Assembly (NCBI GenBank): GCA_018302545.1
Contig: JAGVZM010000005.1
Location: 1 to 51,675 of the forward strand
Reading direction: 5' to 3'
Source of the DNA: Candidatus Woesearchaeota archaeon
GTDB lineage: Archaea; Nanobdellota; Nanobdellia; SCGC-AAA011-G17; GW2011-AR18
DNA: 51,675 nucleotides
The position numbers were made by a program, and so were the translations under genes. Position 1 is the stretch's first letter. Each line of letters opens with the position of its first letter. The notes under the pieces were generated by a model. The model worked only from the letters and a program-made list of their open reading frames with translations. It had not been told where the DNA came from and did not search any database. This document shows, one piece after another, positions 9,369-18,504 of this stretch.

Positions 9369-9818
9369 ATGGGTTTTATAAAAGATGCTTTGGATGTTAA
9401 GGTATTTTTTTTAGTAGTAATAATTGCTGTTTGTATGGTTGCTTTCTTAGTAGTTTTCCATAAAAATTTTGAAGATGTAAATACTAAATATGAAGAGAAA
9501 GTGGGGGAGTTAAATTCTACATATAATAAACTGCTTGGAACCCAGGAGAGATTAAATGAGACTGTAGAAGATTTAGAATTAACCAATCTTAAAGAAGAGG
9601 ACCTTAAGAAAAAGTATAATGAATTGCTTAATAAAAATGAGAGATTAGAGAAGGATAAACTTAATTTACAAAAGGAAGTTAGTGATAAGAACTCAGAGAT
9701 AGGTGATTTAAAGACTAAAAATACAGTTTTACAAGATAGTTTAGATAAGGAGAAATCTACTAATAGTAAATTAAGATCAAGAATAAACTGCTTTGAGGGT
9801 GGTGGTGCAAATTGTTAA
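9369..9818 (+). CDS. Membrane-anchored coiled-coil protein
   Basis: N-terminal TM followed by a long heptad-rich charged region. Confidence 0.55.
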   Translation: MGFIKDALDVKVFFLVVIIAVCMVAFLVVFHKNFEDVNTKYEEKVGELNSTYNKLLGTQERLNETVEDLELTNLKEEDLKKKYNELLNKNERLEKDKLNLQKEVSDKNSEIGDLKTKNTVLQDSLDKEKSTNSKLRSRINCFEGGGANC

Positions 9819-10591
9819 AGCAAGTGTTGGAAGAGATTACTACTAATATTACGGTTTTAAATTTAGGCAAGATCATCCTTGATTCTTTGTTGATTTTTGT
9901 GTTTTTTTACTTGTTTGTTGTTTTATTTAACTTAAGTGTTTATTATGCCTTAGTTCCTTGTTTGTTATTTTTTGGAATATCTTTATTTTATGATTTTCAA
10001 AAGAATAAATACTTAGTTGTTGAGCAGGGCTTTCCTGATCTAAATGAAAGACTTAGAACTGTTGCGGATTATGCAGATAAGAGTAATCCTATTTTAGATT
10101 TGCTTAAACAAGATGTTTTGAGAGATATAAGAAAAGTAAAAATGAGTAAATTTATAGATTATAAGTGGATGATAGTTAGAATTTTGAGTTTGACTATGTT
10201 GTCTATAATTGTAGTTATATTAGCTTATTCTAATGTTAGTTTTGGGTTTTCTTTAGGTGATTTACCTATAATTGGCGATAGCTCTTTAGGAGTTAGAGAA
10301 GCAGGAGACAATTTAACTAATACCAATTTGAGTTTTAAAACAGCAGATTTAAATAATATTTTGGGTAATGAATCTTTGGCAATATTGGGTAATGAAGAAT
10401 TACAACTTAAGGTTAATCCCTTACAAAGTAATACTGACTTGGATGATATAGGTGATGTTTTAGAGCAAGAATTTAGAGCTCCAACATTTCCAAAAGAGAT
10501 ATATACGAGTTATGATTTAGCATATCAAGATAATATTGCTAAAAATCAGAGAGAGGTTGTTAAAAACTATTTCCAACAAATAGCAAGGTGA
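9812..10591 (+). CDS. Multi-pass membrane protein of the MoxR/vWA cluster
   Basis: Predicted TM segments; TTG start overlapping the upstream gene; operon context. Confidence 0.5.
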   Translation: MLKQVLEEITTNITVLNLGKIILDSLLIFVFFYLFVVLFNLSVYYALVPCLLFFGISLFYDFQKNKYLVVEQGFPDLNERLRTVADYADKSNPILDLLKQDVLRDIRKVKMSKFIDYKWMIVRILSLTMLSIIVVILAYSNVSFGFSLGDLPIIGDSSLGVREAGDNLTNTNLSFKTADLNNILGNESLAILGNEELQLKVNPLQSNTDLDDIGDVLEQEFRAPTFPKEIYTSYDLAYQDNIAKNQREVVKNYFQQIAR

Positions 10592-10595
10592 TTTT

Positions 10596-11537
10596 ATGGT
10601 TGGTATGGACGAAATAAAAAAGAAATTTGATACTGTTTTTTCAGAAATTAATAAGGTTATAGTTGGTCAGGAAGACGTAGTAGAACAAACTTTAATTGCA
10701 TTATTATGCAATGGGCATGTTTATCTAGAAGGTTATCCTGGATTAGCTAAGACTTTACTTGTTAGGACTTTAGCAAATATTATGGATCTTAAATTTAGTA
10801 GGATTCAAGGTACTCCAGATTTATTGCCTAGTGATATCACTGGAACTTATGTTATTGATGAGAGTAAAGGTAAAAAAATGTTTAAGTTCCAGAATGGGCC
10901 TATTTTTTCTAATGTAGTTTTAGTTGATGAGGTTAATAGAGCAACTCCTAAGACTCATTCATCTATTTTAGAAGCTATGCAGGAGCATCAGGTTACAGTT
11001 GGAAATGAAACCTATAAATTGGAGAAACCCTTCTTTGTTTTAGCTACAGGTAATCCAATAGAACAAGAAGGAGTCTTTAGATTAAGCGAGGCGCAAATTG
11101 ATAGATTTTTGTTTAAAATTAATGTAGGATATCCTAAATTTGAAGATGAACTTAAAATCGTTGATAGATTTAATGATAAAGATTTTGAGGAAATTGCTTT
11201 GAAACAAGTCTTTAAATCTGTTGAATTAGTTAAGTTACAAGAATTAGTTAAACATGTTCCTATTGCCAATGATCTTAAAAAATATGCTGTTGAGTTAGTT
11301 GCTAGTACAAGAAATAAAAAAGATTTAATAGAATATGGTGCTAGTCCTAGGGCAAGTTTAGCTTTAGTTTATGCTAGTAAGGCTAGGGCTTTGATGAAGG
11401 GAAACAAACATGTTAGCAAAGAAGATATTAAAGCTGTTGCTTTTCCTGTATTAAGACATAGAATAATCTTGAGTTTTGAGGCTGAAAGAAAGGGTATGTC
11501 TGAAGATGATGTTATAAAAGAGTTAGTTAAAAAGTAA
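10596..11537 (+). CDS. MoxR-family AAA+ ATPase
   Basis: VIVGQEDVVEQTLIALLCNGHVYLEGYPGLAKTLL, IQGTPDLLPSDITGT, VLVDEVNRATPKTHSSILEAMQEHQVTVG, FVLATGNPIEQEG. Confidence 0.95.
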   Translation: MVGMDEIKKKFDTVFSEINKVIVGQEDVVEQTLIALLCNGHVYLEGYPGLAKTLLVRTLANIMDLKFSRIQGTPDLLPSDITGTYVIDESKGKKMFKFQNGPIFSNVVLVDEVNRATPKTHSSILEAMQEHQVTVGNETYKLEKPFFVLATGNPIEQEGVFRLSEAQIDRFLFKINVGYPKFEDELKIVDRFNDKDFEEIALKQVFKSVELVKLQELVKHVPIANDLKKYAVELVASTRNKKDLIEYGASPRASLALVYASKARALMKGNKHVSKEDIKAVAFPVLRHRIILSFEAERKGMSEDDVIKELVKK

Positions 11538-11562
11538 ATTTATTTTATCTTGTTTTCATTTG

Positions 11563-11982
11563 TTAGAATTTAGATTTTCCACTTATATTAAGCATATCTA
11601 TATTGGTTAGTATTCTCAATATTTTTTGTTTAGAAAAATCAGGATCGTGACTCCAGATTCCATACGAATCTGTTAAAATCGCTACTGCTAGATAAGGTAG
11701 ATCTTTAGGATCTTCTATTTTTTCTTTTATTTCTATAATTATCTTTTCATACTCCTCTTTTGATATTACTTCTATGTTTTCAAATAAAATAGCTAACAAA
11801 ATCTCGAATTCATTTTTTGTTATTTTTGCTTTTTTTATTATATCTTCTTCATATTTTCTTATTTCTGTAAATATAAAATCAGGTGAAATAAATTCAAAGA
11901 ATTGATCAGATATTATACTTCTTGTTGTACTCTCTTTTATTAGTGCTGCTATTATTCGATTACTATCAATTATAATTTTCAT
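11563..11982 (-). CDS. PIN-domain toxin (VapC-like)
   Basis: MKIIIDSNRIIAAL... plus DPKDLPYLAVAILTDSYGIWSHDPDF acidic residues of PIN nucleases. Confidence 0.8.
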   Translation of the reverse strand: MKIIIDSNRIIAALIKESTTRSIISDQFFEFISPDFIFTEIRKYEEDIIKKAKITKNEFEILLAILFENIEVISKEEYEKIIIEIKEKIEDPKDLPYLAVAILTDSYGIWSHDPDFSKQKILRILTNIDMLNISGKSKF

Positions 11983-12203
11983 TTCAAATTATGTTTTTTG
12001 GCTATTTCTTTTTTTATTTTATTTCCAATTTCTATAGCATCTTTTTCAGTTAATTGACTTTTAGAGAGAATTTTATCTAATAATTCCATTTTTCTTGCTT
12101 TTTCCCATATTGCTTGTCTTGCTACTTCACTCCATTTAATTTCTTTATGTTTCTCCATTATATTATACAAATCTTCTGGTATTGCTAAAGTCATATTTGT
12201 CAT
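11979..12203 (-). CDS. RHH-type antitoxin (VapB-like)
   Basis: MTNMTLAIPEDLYNIMEKHKEIKWSEVARQAIWEK; 4-nt overlap with the downstream PIN gene. Confidence 0.8.
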   Translation of the reverse strand: MTNMTLAIPEDLYNIMEKHKEIKWSEVARQAIWEKARKMELLDKILSKSQLTEKDAIEIGNKIKKEIAKKHNLK

Positions 12204-12216
12204 ATTCTTTTTCTCC

Positions 12217-12250
12217 TTAAGTAATTTATGTATATTAAGTAATTTTACTT
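12217..12250 (-). promoter_or_regulatory. Putative operator/promoter of the PIN-RHH pair
   Basis: Direct repeats TTAAGTAATTT at 12217-12227 and 12235-12245 (18-nt period) plus palindrome AAGTAATTTTACTT (12237-12250), just downstream of a minus-strand TATAAATA. Confidence 0.55.
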
Positions 12251-12418
12251 ATTTATATCTTTTTCTAAGTCTTTATCTTAATGATTTTAGTAACTCTTTG
12301 ATGTTGTAACTCTACAAATATTCCTCCTTATGAGTTAATTATGTCTATTCTGCTTTGTACATTTGATTATATAATTTATTATGGATAAATTTATTAATTA
12401 ATTTTTCCTTTAGATTTT

Positions 12419-13267
12419 ATGATAACTACAGAATTTCTTAGACAACTTGATAGATTTTCTTTAGTTATTAATAAGAAGGTTACTTCTAGTTTTGTAGGTG
12501 ATAGAGCAACTGAAAGATTAGGGAGTGGTTTGGTTTTTAGTGATTATGCTAATTATAATTATGGTGATGATTTTAAGAATATAGACTGGAAAGCTTATGC
12601 AAGGACAGATAAATTATTTGTTAAGAGATACGAAGAAGATAGGAATTTAACTGTTCATCTTGTTATTGATTATAGTGGAAGTATGGATTTTGGTACTAAG
12701 ATTAAAAAATATGAATATGCTTCTATGGTGGGTTTAGGATTTTGTTATTTAGCTTTGAAAAATAATGAGAGATTTGTTTTAGCAACCTTTGATGATACTC
12801 TAGATTTTTTTAGGCCTAAGAAGGGAATGGGACAGATAACTTCTATCTTAGGATATTTACAGGATAAAAAGGCTAAAGGACAGAGTAGTTTTCAGGATTC
12901 TTTAATAAAATATAGACAATTAATACACAGCAAATCTATGGTAGTTATTATTTCTGATTTCTTTTATGATATAGAACAAATTAAGACTATTTTGTTTAGA
13001 TATAAAAAGAATCATATTGTTTTAGTACAAGTTTTAGATAAATTAGAGAAGAATCTTAATATAGAAGGAGATTTTGATCTAGTTGATTTGGAGAGTAATT
13101 CTAAGTTACATACCTTTATAGATCCTTTTATGAGGAAACAATATTTTAAGGAGTTAGAAGTACATCAAGCTAGGATTAGAGATGCATGTGCTGAAGTAAA
13201 AGCTCATTTTTATGTTGTTGGTACAGATGAGAGTATATTTGATGTTTTCTATAGGATATTAGACTAA
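12419..13267 (+). CDS. DUF58 protein (vWA-like, MoxR-associated)
   Basis: RLGSGLVFSDYANYNYGDDFKNIDWKAYARTDKLFVKRYEEDRNLTVHLVIDYSGSMDFG. Confidence 0.9.
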   Translation: MITTEFLRQLDRFSLVINKKVTSSFVGDRATERLGSGLVFSDYANYNYGDDFKNIDWKAYARTDKLFVKRYEEDRNLTVHLVIDYSGSMDFGTKIKKYEYASMVGLGFCYLALKNNERFVLATFDDTLDFFRPKKGMGQITSILGYLQDKKAKGQSSFQDSLIKYRQLIHSKSMVVIISDFFYDIEQIKTILFRYKKNHIVLVQVLDKLEKNLNIEGDFDLVDLESNSKLHTFIDPFMRKQYFKELEVHQARIRDACAEVKAHFYVVGTDESIFDVFYRILD

Positions 13268-14250
13268 TCATCTTTTTTTATTTCAGGATAATATTCCTTT
13301 ATTATAGTTATGATTGTTGAAAGAATTACTGGACCAACTACTAATCCTACAATTCCTAGAAGTTTTATTCCTCCTATAGTTCCTATTAATATTATTAATG
13401 GATGGACTTTAGACCTTGCTCCAATTATTTTTGGTCTTATGAATGTTTCAATTATGAATAATGCTATTCCTAAAATTAAAATTACTATAGCTGCGATATA
13501 TTCTTGTCTGGTTACTAAATAAATTATGTAAGGCACCCAAACTATAGATGGTCCTAAAAATGGTATAAAAGCTAGGAATCCTATTGTTATTGCTAGTAAT
13601 AATGCTATAGAAGAACCTACTAGTTTGAATACAATTAATGCTAAAACAAATTCTATTATTGCTGTTAAAAATAATCCGTAAACTATAGAATAAGTTGTAT
13701 CTCCTATATGTATTATTAACTGGTCTTTTTTTTCAATTGGCAGGATATTCTTTGCTTTTTTTAAGAAGCCCTCTCCTATTAAAAAAAATGTAAATGTTGC
13801 ATAAATAGTTATTAAGAAGTCAAAAACTTTTCCGGGAAGATTTCTTATAAAATCAGTTGCTCCTCTTTTCATAAATTCTATTAAAGTAGCAATTGTTTCT
13901 TTACTTATGTCTGCTGCGATTTGATCATTTTCTGTTAGTTGAGTTATTTGGTATTTTATGTTGTCTAAATTTCCTTCATTAAAGAAATTTATTGATTCTA
14001 TTACTAACGCGTTAGCTATGTAAATTAAGGGCAATAGAATTATAATAATTATTAAAAGTGTTGTTAAAATTGCTCCTGTCACTTCGCTTTTAGTTGATTT
14101 TGATATTTTTTTGTATAATGGAAATGATAAATAAGCTAGGATAAAACTTGTTAATAATGCTGTTAGAAAAGGAGCTACTATTAGATATGCTATGTATGCA
14201 AAAAGGATTAGAATTACAGCAATTAAATATTTTTTAATATCTTTTTTCAT
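13264..14250 (-). CDS. AI-2E family transporter (PerM/DUF20-like)
   Basis: Many TMs, LPGKVFDFLITIYATFTFFLIGEG, FIPFLGPSIVWVPYIIYL, C-terminal GPVILSTIITIIKEYY. Confidence 0.8.
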   Translation of the reverse strand: MKKDIKKYLIAVILILFAYIAYLIVAPFLTALLTSFILAYLSFPLYKKISKSTKSEVTGAILTTLLIIIIILLPLIYIANALVIESINFFNEGNLDNIKYQITQLTENDQIAADISKETIATLIEFMKRGATDFIRNLPGKVFDFLITIYATFTFFLIGEGFLKKAKNILPIEKKDQLIIHIGDTTYSIVYGLFLTAIIEFVLALIVFKLVGSSIALLLAITIGFLAFIPFLGPSIVWVPYIIYLVTRQEYIAAIVILILGIALFIIETFIRPKIIGARSKVHPLIILIGTIGGIKLLGIVGLVVGPVILSTIITIIKEYYPEIKKDD

Positions 14251-14304
14251 AATTTTTATTTAGGGTGTATAAACTTATAAAGTTTGTTAATTCTTATAAT
14301 AATT

Positions 14305-16416
14305 ATGTGTGGTATAGTGGGCGTATTTGGAAGTGAGAGTGCTAATCAAGAAGTAATCAAAGGTCTTAAAATTTTATTTAATAGAGGTAGAGATGGGTAT
14401 GGTATATTTGATGGAAAAAATGTTTCTTATTCTGATAATTTGAAGTTTGATGATCTTAATAATTCTAATTTGTCTATTGGTCATTGTTTGCATGCAGTTG
14501 TTAATAAAGTTAGACAACCATTTAAAGTCAAAGGAGTATTTGCTGTAAATGGGGAAATATATAATTGGAGTGAGCTTTCAAATAAGTATAATATTAAAGC
14601 TAAGAATGATGCTGAATTATTTTTTTTATTACTTGAAAAATTAGGGGTTAATAAAACCTTAAAATTAGTTGATGGAGATTATGCTGGTGTTTACTATAGG
14701 AATGATAAAATTTATTTGTTTAGGGATAGAATAGGTGTTAAGCCTTTATGGTATAGTCTAGAAAAAGGTTTAGCTTTTTCTTCTGAAAGAAAAGTATTAA
14801 GAAGTCTAGGTTATTTTGATGTCATAGAATTAAATCCTAGAGAGATATTAGTTTATGATACTAAAAATAAGGAGTATACTTTTGAGCAAAGAGGTTTTTT
14901 TCATATTAATAAATTAGATTTAGAGTATAAAGAATTAGTTAGTAAATTAAGTTTCTATTTGATTAATTCTGTTACTAGGAGAATCCCGGATGTTAAGCTT
15001 GGTTTGTTATTTTCTGGAGGTTTGGATTCCACGATAATTGCATTAATTCTTAAGAATCTTGGAATTGAATTTAAATGTTATTTTGCTTATGTTGATGGTT
15101 TGGGGATTGCTCAGGATTTAGATTATGCAGTTAGTGTTTCTAAAGAATTAGATTTGGATTTAGAAATAGTTAAAGTTGATCTTGATGAAGTTGAGAAGAA
15201 TTTGAATTTGATATGCCAATTGGTGGAGAGTAATAATGTCACTAAAATTAGTGTTGCTTTGCCCTTTTATTTTGCTTTGGAAAGAGCGAAAAAAGATAAA
15301 GTTAAAGTTATGTTAAGCGGGCAAGGCAGCGAAGAATTGTTTGCAGGTTATGATAGACATATTAAAAGTGATGATGTTAATAAGGAGTGTTATAATGGAT
15401 TACTTAATATTTATGAGAAAGACCTTTACAGGGATGATGTTATTGCAATGTATAATTCTATAGAACTTAGAGTTCCTTTTTTGGATTCTTGGCTTGTCAA
15501 TTTTGGGTTAAGTATAGATGGAAAATATAAAATAAATCAAGAGGGTAATAAAGTTATTTTAAGACATTCTGCAATTGAATTAGGCCTTAAGGAACATTTT
15601 GCATTTAGAAAAAGAAAAGCTGCACAATATGGAAGCAATTTTTTAAAAGCTATTGATAAGTTGTCTAGAAATCTCAAATTTAACAGTAAGTCTGAATATT
15701 TGAAGTCTCTTTATGATGAGGGAAATGTTAAATTAGCTGGTTTGTTAAGCTCTGGTAAAGACAGCTTATATGCTATGTATACAATGATCAAACAGAATTA
15801 TGAAATTAGGTGTGCTGTTACAATTAATAGTAAAAATAAATATTCCTATATGTATCATACACCTAATGTTGAAATGGTTAAATTGCAGACTGAAGCTATG
15901 AAAATACCTCTAATAATGTTTAATAGCAATGGGGACAAGGAGGATGAACTTGAAGATTTGGAAGCTGCTTTGATTCAAGCCAAAGAGGATTATAAAATAG
16001 AAGGAGTTGTTTCTGGTGCTATTTATTCTAAATATCAACGTGATAGGGTTCAAAAAGTTGCTGATAAACTTGGTTTGAAAGTTTTTACTCCTTTGTGGCA
16101 TATGGATCAGGAGAGGTTATTAAGAGAATTATTAAAAAATAAATTTAGATTTATTATTTCAAGTGTTGCTTCTGATGGATTAGGGGAGAAATGGTTAGGT
16201 AGAGAGATTGGACTTAAAGAAGTTGATGAACTTGTTAAGTTGAGTAAAAAATATGGAATTCATCCTGCTTTTGAAGGGGGAGAAGCAGAGTCTTTAGTTT
16301 TAGATTGTCCTATGTTTAAGAAGAAGTTGAATATTGAAGATGCAAAAAAAATAATTGAGGATGAATATTCTGGATTTTATTTTATTAACAAAGCTCAATT
16401 AATTGATAAGAATTAA
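14305..16416 (+). CDS. Fusion: class-II glutamine amidotransferase/asparagine synthetase plus Dph6-like (DUF71) ATP-pyrophosphatase domain
   Basis: MCGIVGVFG catalytic Cys2; LFSGGLDSTIIALIL; GQGSEELFAGYDRH; then LAGLLSSGKDSLYAMYTMI, GVVSGAIYSKYQRDRVQKVADKLGLKVFTPLWHMDQERLLREL, HPAFEGGEAESLVLDCPMFKKKL typical of Dph6. Start shifted to 14305 to expose Cys2. Confidence 0.85.
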   Translation: MCGIVGVFGSESANQEVIKGLKILFNRGRDGYGIFDGKNVSYSDNLKFDDLNNSNLSIGHCLHAVVNKVRQPFKVKGVFAVNGEIYNWSELSNKYNIKAKNDAELFFLLLEKLGVNKTLKLVDGDYAGVYYRNDKIYLFRDRIGVKPLWYSLEKGLAFSSERKVLRSLGYFDVIELNPREILVYDTKNKEYTFEQRGFFHINKLDLEYKELVSKLSFYLINSVTRRIPDVKLGLLFSGGLDSTIIALILKNLGIEFKCYFAYVDGLGIAQDLDYAVSVSKELDLDLEIVKVDLDEVEKNLNLICQLVESNNVTKISVALPFYFALERAKKDKVKVMLSGQGSEELFAGYDRHIKSDDVNKECYNGLLNIYEKDLYRDDVIAMYNSIELRVPFLDSWLVNFGLSIDGKYKINQEGNKVILRHSAIELGLKEHFAFRKRKAAQYGSNFLKAIDKLSRNLKFNSKSEYLKSLYDEGNVKLAGLLSSGKDSLYAMYTMIKQNYEIRCAVTINSKNKYSYMYHTPNVEMVKLQTEAMKIPLIMFNSNGDKEDELEDLEAALIQAKEDYKIEGVVSGAIYSKYQRDRVQKVADKLGLKVFTPLWHMDQERLLRELLKNKFRFIISSVASDGLGEKWLGREIGLKEVDELVKLSKKYGIHPAFEGGEAESLVLDCPMFKKKLNIEDAKKIIEDEYSGFYFINKAQLIDKN

Positions 16417-16685
16417 AATAGAGATATTGCTGCTTTTTGTAATAAATATAGAGAGACTATTAGTGTTGGTATCCAATGAGTGAAATTTAAAATTGCTAGA
16501 AGCAAATATATTCCAGATATTAAATCTAATATATTTGGAATTACTCCTCCTATTATTACAAAGTATAATCCTTTTATTATAAGGTATATTGCCATTATTA
16601 TTACTAAACTTTGCGGAAGAAAACTTGAACCTATTAATGCTATAACTGCTAATAAATCTGCGAAACCTAATAACTTAATTATCAT
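16413..16685 (-). CDS. Small multi-pass membrane protein
   Basis: Almost wholly hydrophobic 90-aa ORF. Confidence 0.55.
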   Translation of the reverse strand: MIIKLLGFADLLAVIALIGSSFLPQSLVIIMAIYLIIKGLYFVIIGGVIPNILDLISGIYLLLAILNFTHWIPTLIVSLYLLQKAAISLF

Positions 16686-16767
16686 AATCTTGCGTTTTTA
16701 TTTTGTTTAAATTTATTATGCTTGAGAAAACGATAGATTTTAATATGAGTTTATTTAATCTATTTTT

Positions 16768-17481
16768 ATGTTAAAAAAGAGTTTATTAATAATATTTATT
16801 CTAGCTATCTTCTTAGTTGGTTGTGATAATGAAATTGAGGATTTTGATGCTGATAATTCGCTTCCAACTAGAGTTTCAGATTCTGTTGGAGATTTTGAAG
16901 ATGATGAGAAAACTGTTCAACCTAATAAAGTACAACAACAAGATTCAAATGATGTTTATATTAATAATAGAAAATTAACTTCTTCTGAGATTCAACAATT
17001 AGAACAAATATATGGCAAGAAATCAGTTCCTGGAAACTACTGGTATGATTCTATGAGTGGTTTTTATGGTGTATGGCATGGCCCTACTTTAGGAGTAATT
17101 TTACCAGGATATGACTTTGGAGAATTACCAGAAGATGCTTCGAATGGAGATACTAACATTTTTATTAATGGTAGAGAATTGCCTGAAAATGATGTTAGAG
17201 CCTTAGAACTTTTGTTTGGTGTACAAAGGTCTCCAGATGGTGGAAGATTATGGTTAGATGCTCAAGGTAATATAGGTATAGAAGGAAGTTCTACTCCTTT
17301 AGCTAATCTTTATCTTGCTTACTCACAACGTGCTAAATCTTCTCGTGGTACTAATTATGGTTCAGGTTATGGAAGTTCTGGAGATAATTATTGGGCAGGC
17401 AACTTTGGATCCTATGGTAATGAAGAAGGTGGATTTGGTTATGTTACTGTAGATGGTGTTTCTGTAACTTATGGTGGTTAA
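16768..17481 (+). CDS. Secreted lipoprotein, unknown function
   Basis: LLIIFILAIFLVGC lipobox; two copies of a VYINNRKLTSSEIQQLEQIYG / IFINGRELPENDVRALELLFG motif. Confidence 0.65.
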   Translation: MLKKSLLIIFILAIFLVGCDNEIEDFDADNSLPTRVSDSVGDFEDDEKTVQPNKVQQQDSNDVYINNRKLTSSEIQQLEQIYGKKSVPGNYWYDSMSGFYGVWHGPTLGVILPGYDFGELPEDASNGDTNIFINGRELPENDVRALELLFGVQRSPDGGRLWLDAQGNIGIEGSSTPLANLYLAYSQRAKSSRGTNYGSGYGSSGDNYWAGNFGSYGNEEGGFGYVTVDGVSVTYGG

Positions 17482-17482
17482 T

Positions 17483-18055
17483 CTATTTCATTTCTTTTAT
17501 ATTTTCTAGAACTATTGGTAACTCTTTTATATTATCTTCTTCTGTGAAATGACCTTTTCCATATTCTAATAGGATCTTAGCATTTAATTTTTCTTCAAAG
17601 ATATTACAATTACTTAGAGAGACGTAAGGGTCATTGTCTGAAAATATAGCGATAAAATTGTCACAACTCTCATTTACTTTATTAAAATCTATATTATCCT
17701 TTAACCATGGCTTGGCTGTTTTTTTATACTCTTCATCAGGCAGGGCCTTATCAGTTAAGTTAAACCATGGTGCTACTAAAATAGTTCCTAAAATATTTTG
17801 ATTTTTTTCTCTTTGTAGATATCTTAATATTGTTTGGCATCCAATAGAATGTCCAACTAATATTTTTTCTTCGTCTGTTTTACCCATTGTTTTCTTTAAT
17901 GTGTTTATCCATTTAGAAATTGTTGGTTTATGAGGTTCTGGCATTTCTGGAATCTTTACATTAAAACCATTATTTTCTAATTGTTCCTTTAACCAAGGAT
18001 ACCAATTCATTTTAGGATTTCCATCCCACATATGAACTATAATAACTGTTTTCAT
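17483..18055 (-). CDS. Alpha/beta hydrolase (RBBP9/YdeN-like serine hydrolase)
   Basis: VIIVHMWDGNPKMNWYPWLKEQLENNGF, LVGHSIGCQTILRYL, FSDNDPYV, GKGHFTEED. Confidence 0.8.
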   Translation of the reverse strand: MKTVIIVHMWDGNPKMNWYPWLKEQLENNGFNVKIPEMPEPHKPTISKWINTLKKTMGKTDEEKILVGHSIGCQTILRYLQREKNQNILGTILVAPWFNLTDKALPDEEYKKTAKPWLKDNIDFNKVNESCDNFIAIFSDNDPYVSLSNCNIFEEKLNAKILLEYGKGHFTEEDNIKELPIVLENIKEMK

Positions 18056-18393
18056 ATCTTTTCGTAAATTTTTTCTAAGAATTCTACTAATTCTTTTATC
18101 TTATCTAGCTTTGAAGAATGTTTTTTTCCTTGGTCTGTTTGTTTTATCTCTTTTATATTTTTATAAGAATCTTGAATGTCTGTTTTTAATCTTAAAGTAT
18201 GCTTCTCTCTAGGTTCTTGTCTTAGTAATCCTTCTACTGCACTTATTATCTTTTTAATATTATTAGAAAATAATTGTTCTTTTGGGATATAAGTTATAGA
18301 TATTCCTGATTCTTCTAATGCTCTTTCTGTTTCTGAAGCTAGGTTTCTTAATTCTCTTACTTTTTGTAATATTTGGTTGTTCATTGATTCCAT
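18052..18393 (-). CDS. Hypothetical helical protein
   Basis: 113-aa ORF overlapping the hydrolase start by 4 nt. Confidence 0.5.
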   Translation of the reverse strand: MESMNNQILQKVRELRNLASETERALEESGISITYIPKEQLFSNNIKKIISAVEGLLRQEPREKHTLRLKTDIQDSYKNIKEIKQTDQGKKHSSKLDKIKELVEFLEKIYEKI

Positions 18394-18504
18394 AAATTTG
18401 ATTTATTATTCTGCTATAAATATCTTTGGTTTATTATTTGTTATTCTTATTGGGTTGTAGTTATTTAAAGAAAATTATATAAATGTGGTAAATAATTTTT
18501 TAAT

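Noticed and set aside
9353-9586. Minus-strand ORF over the coiled-coil gene
   Set aside because: Fully antisense to an operon gene; typical chance ORF.
11012-11269. Minus-strand ORF inside moxR
   Set aside because: Antisense to conserved MoxR motifs.
13310-13522. Plus-strand ORF inside the AI-2E transporter gene
   Set aside because: Antisense to a convincing membrane transporter.
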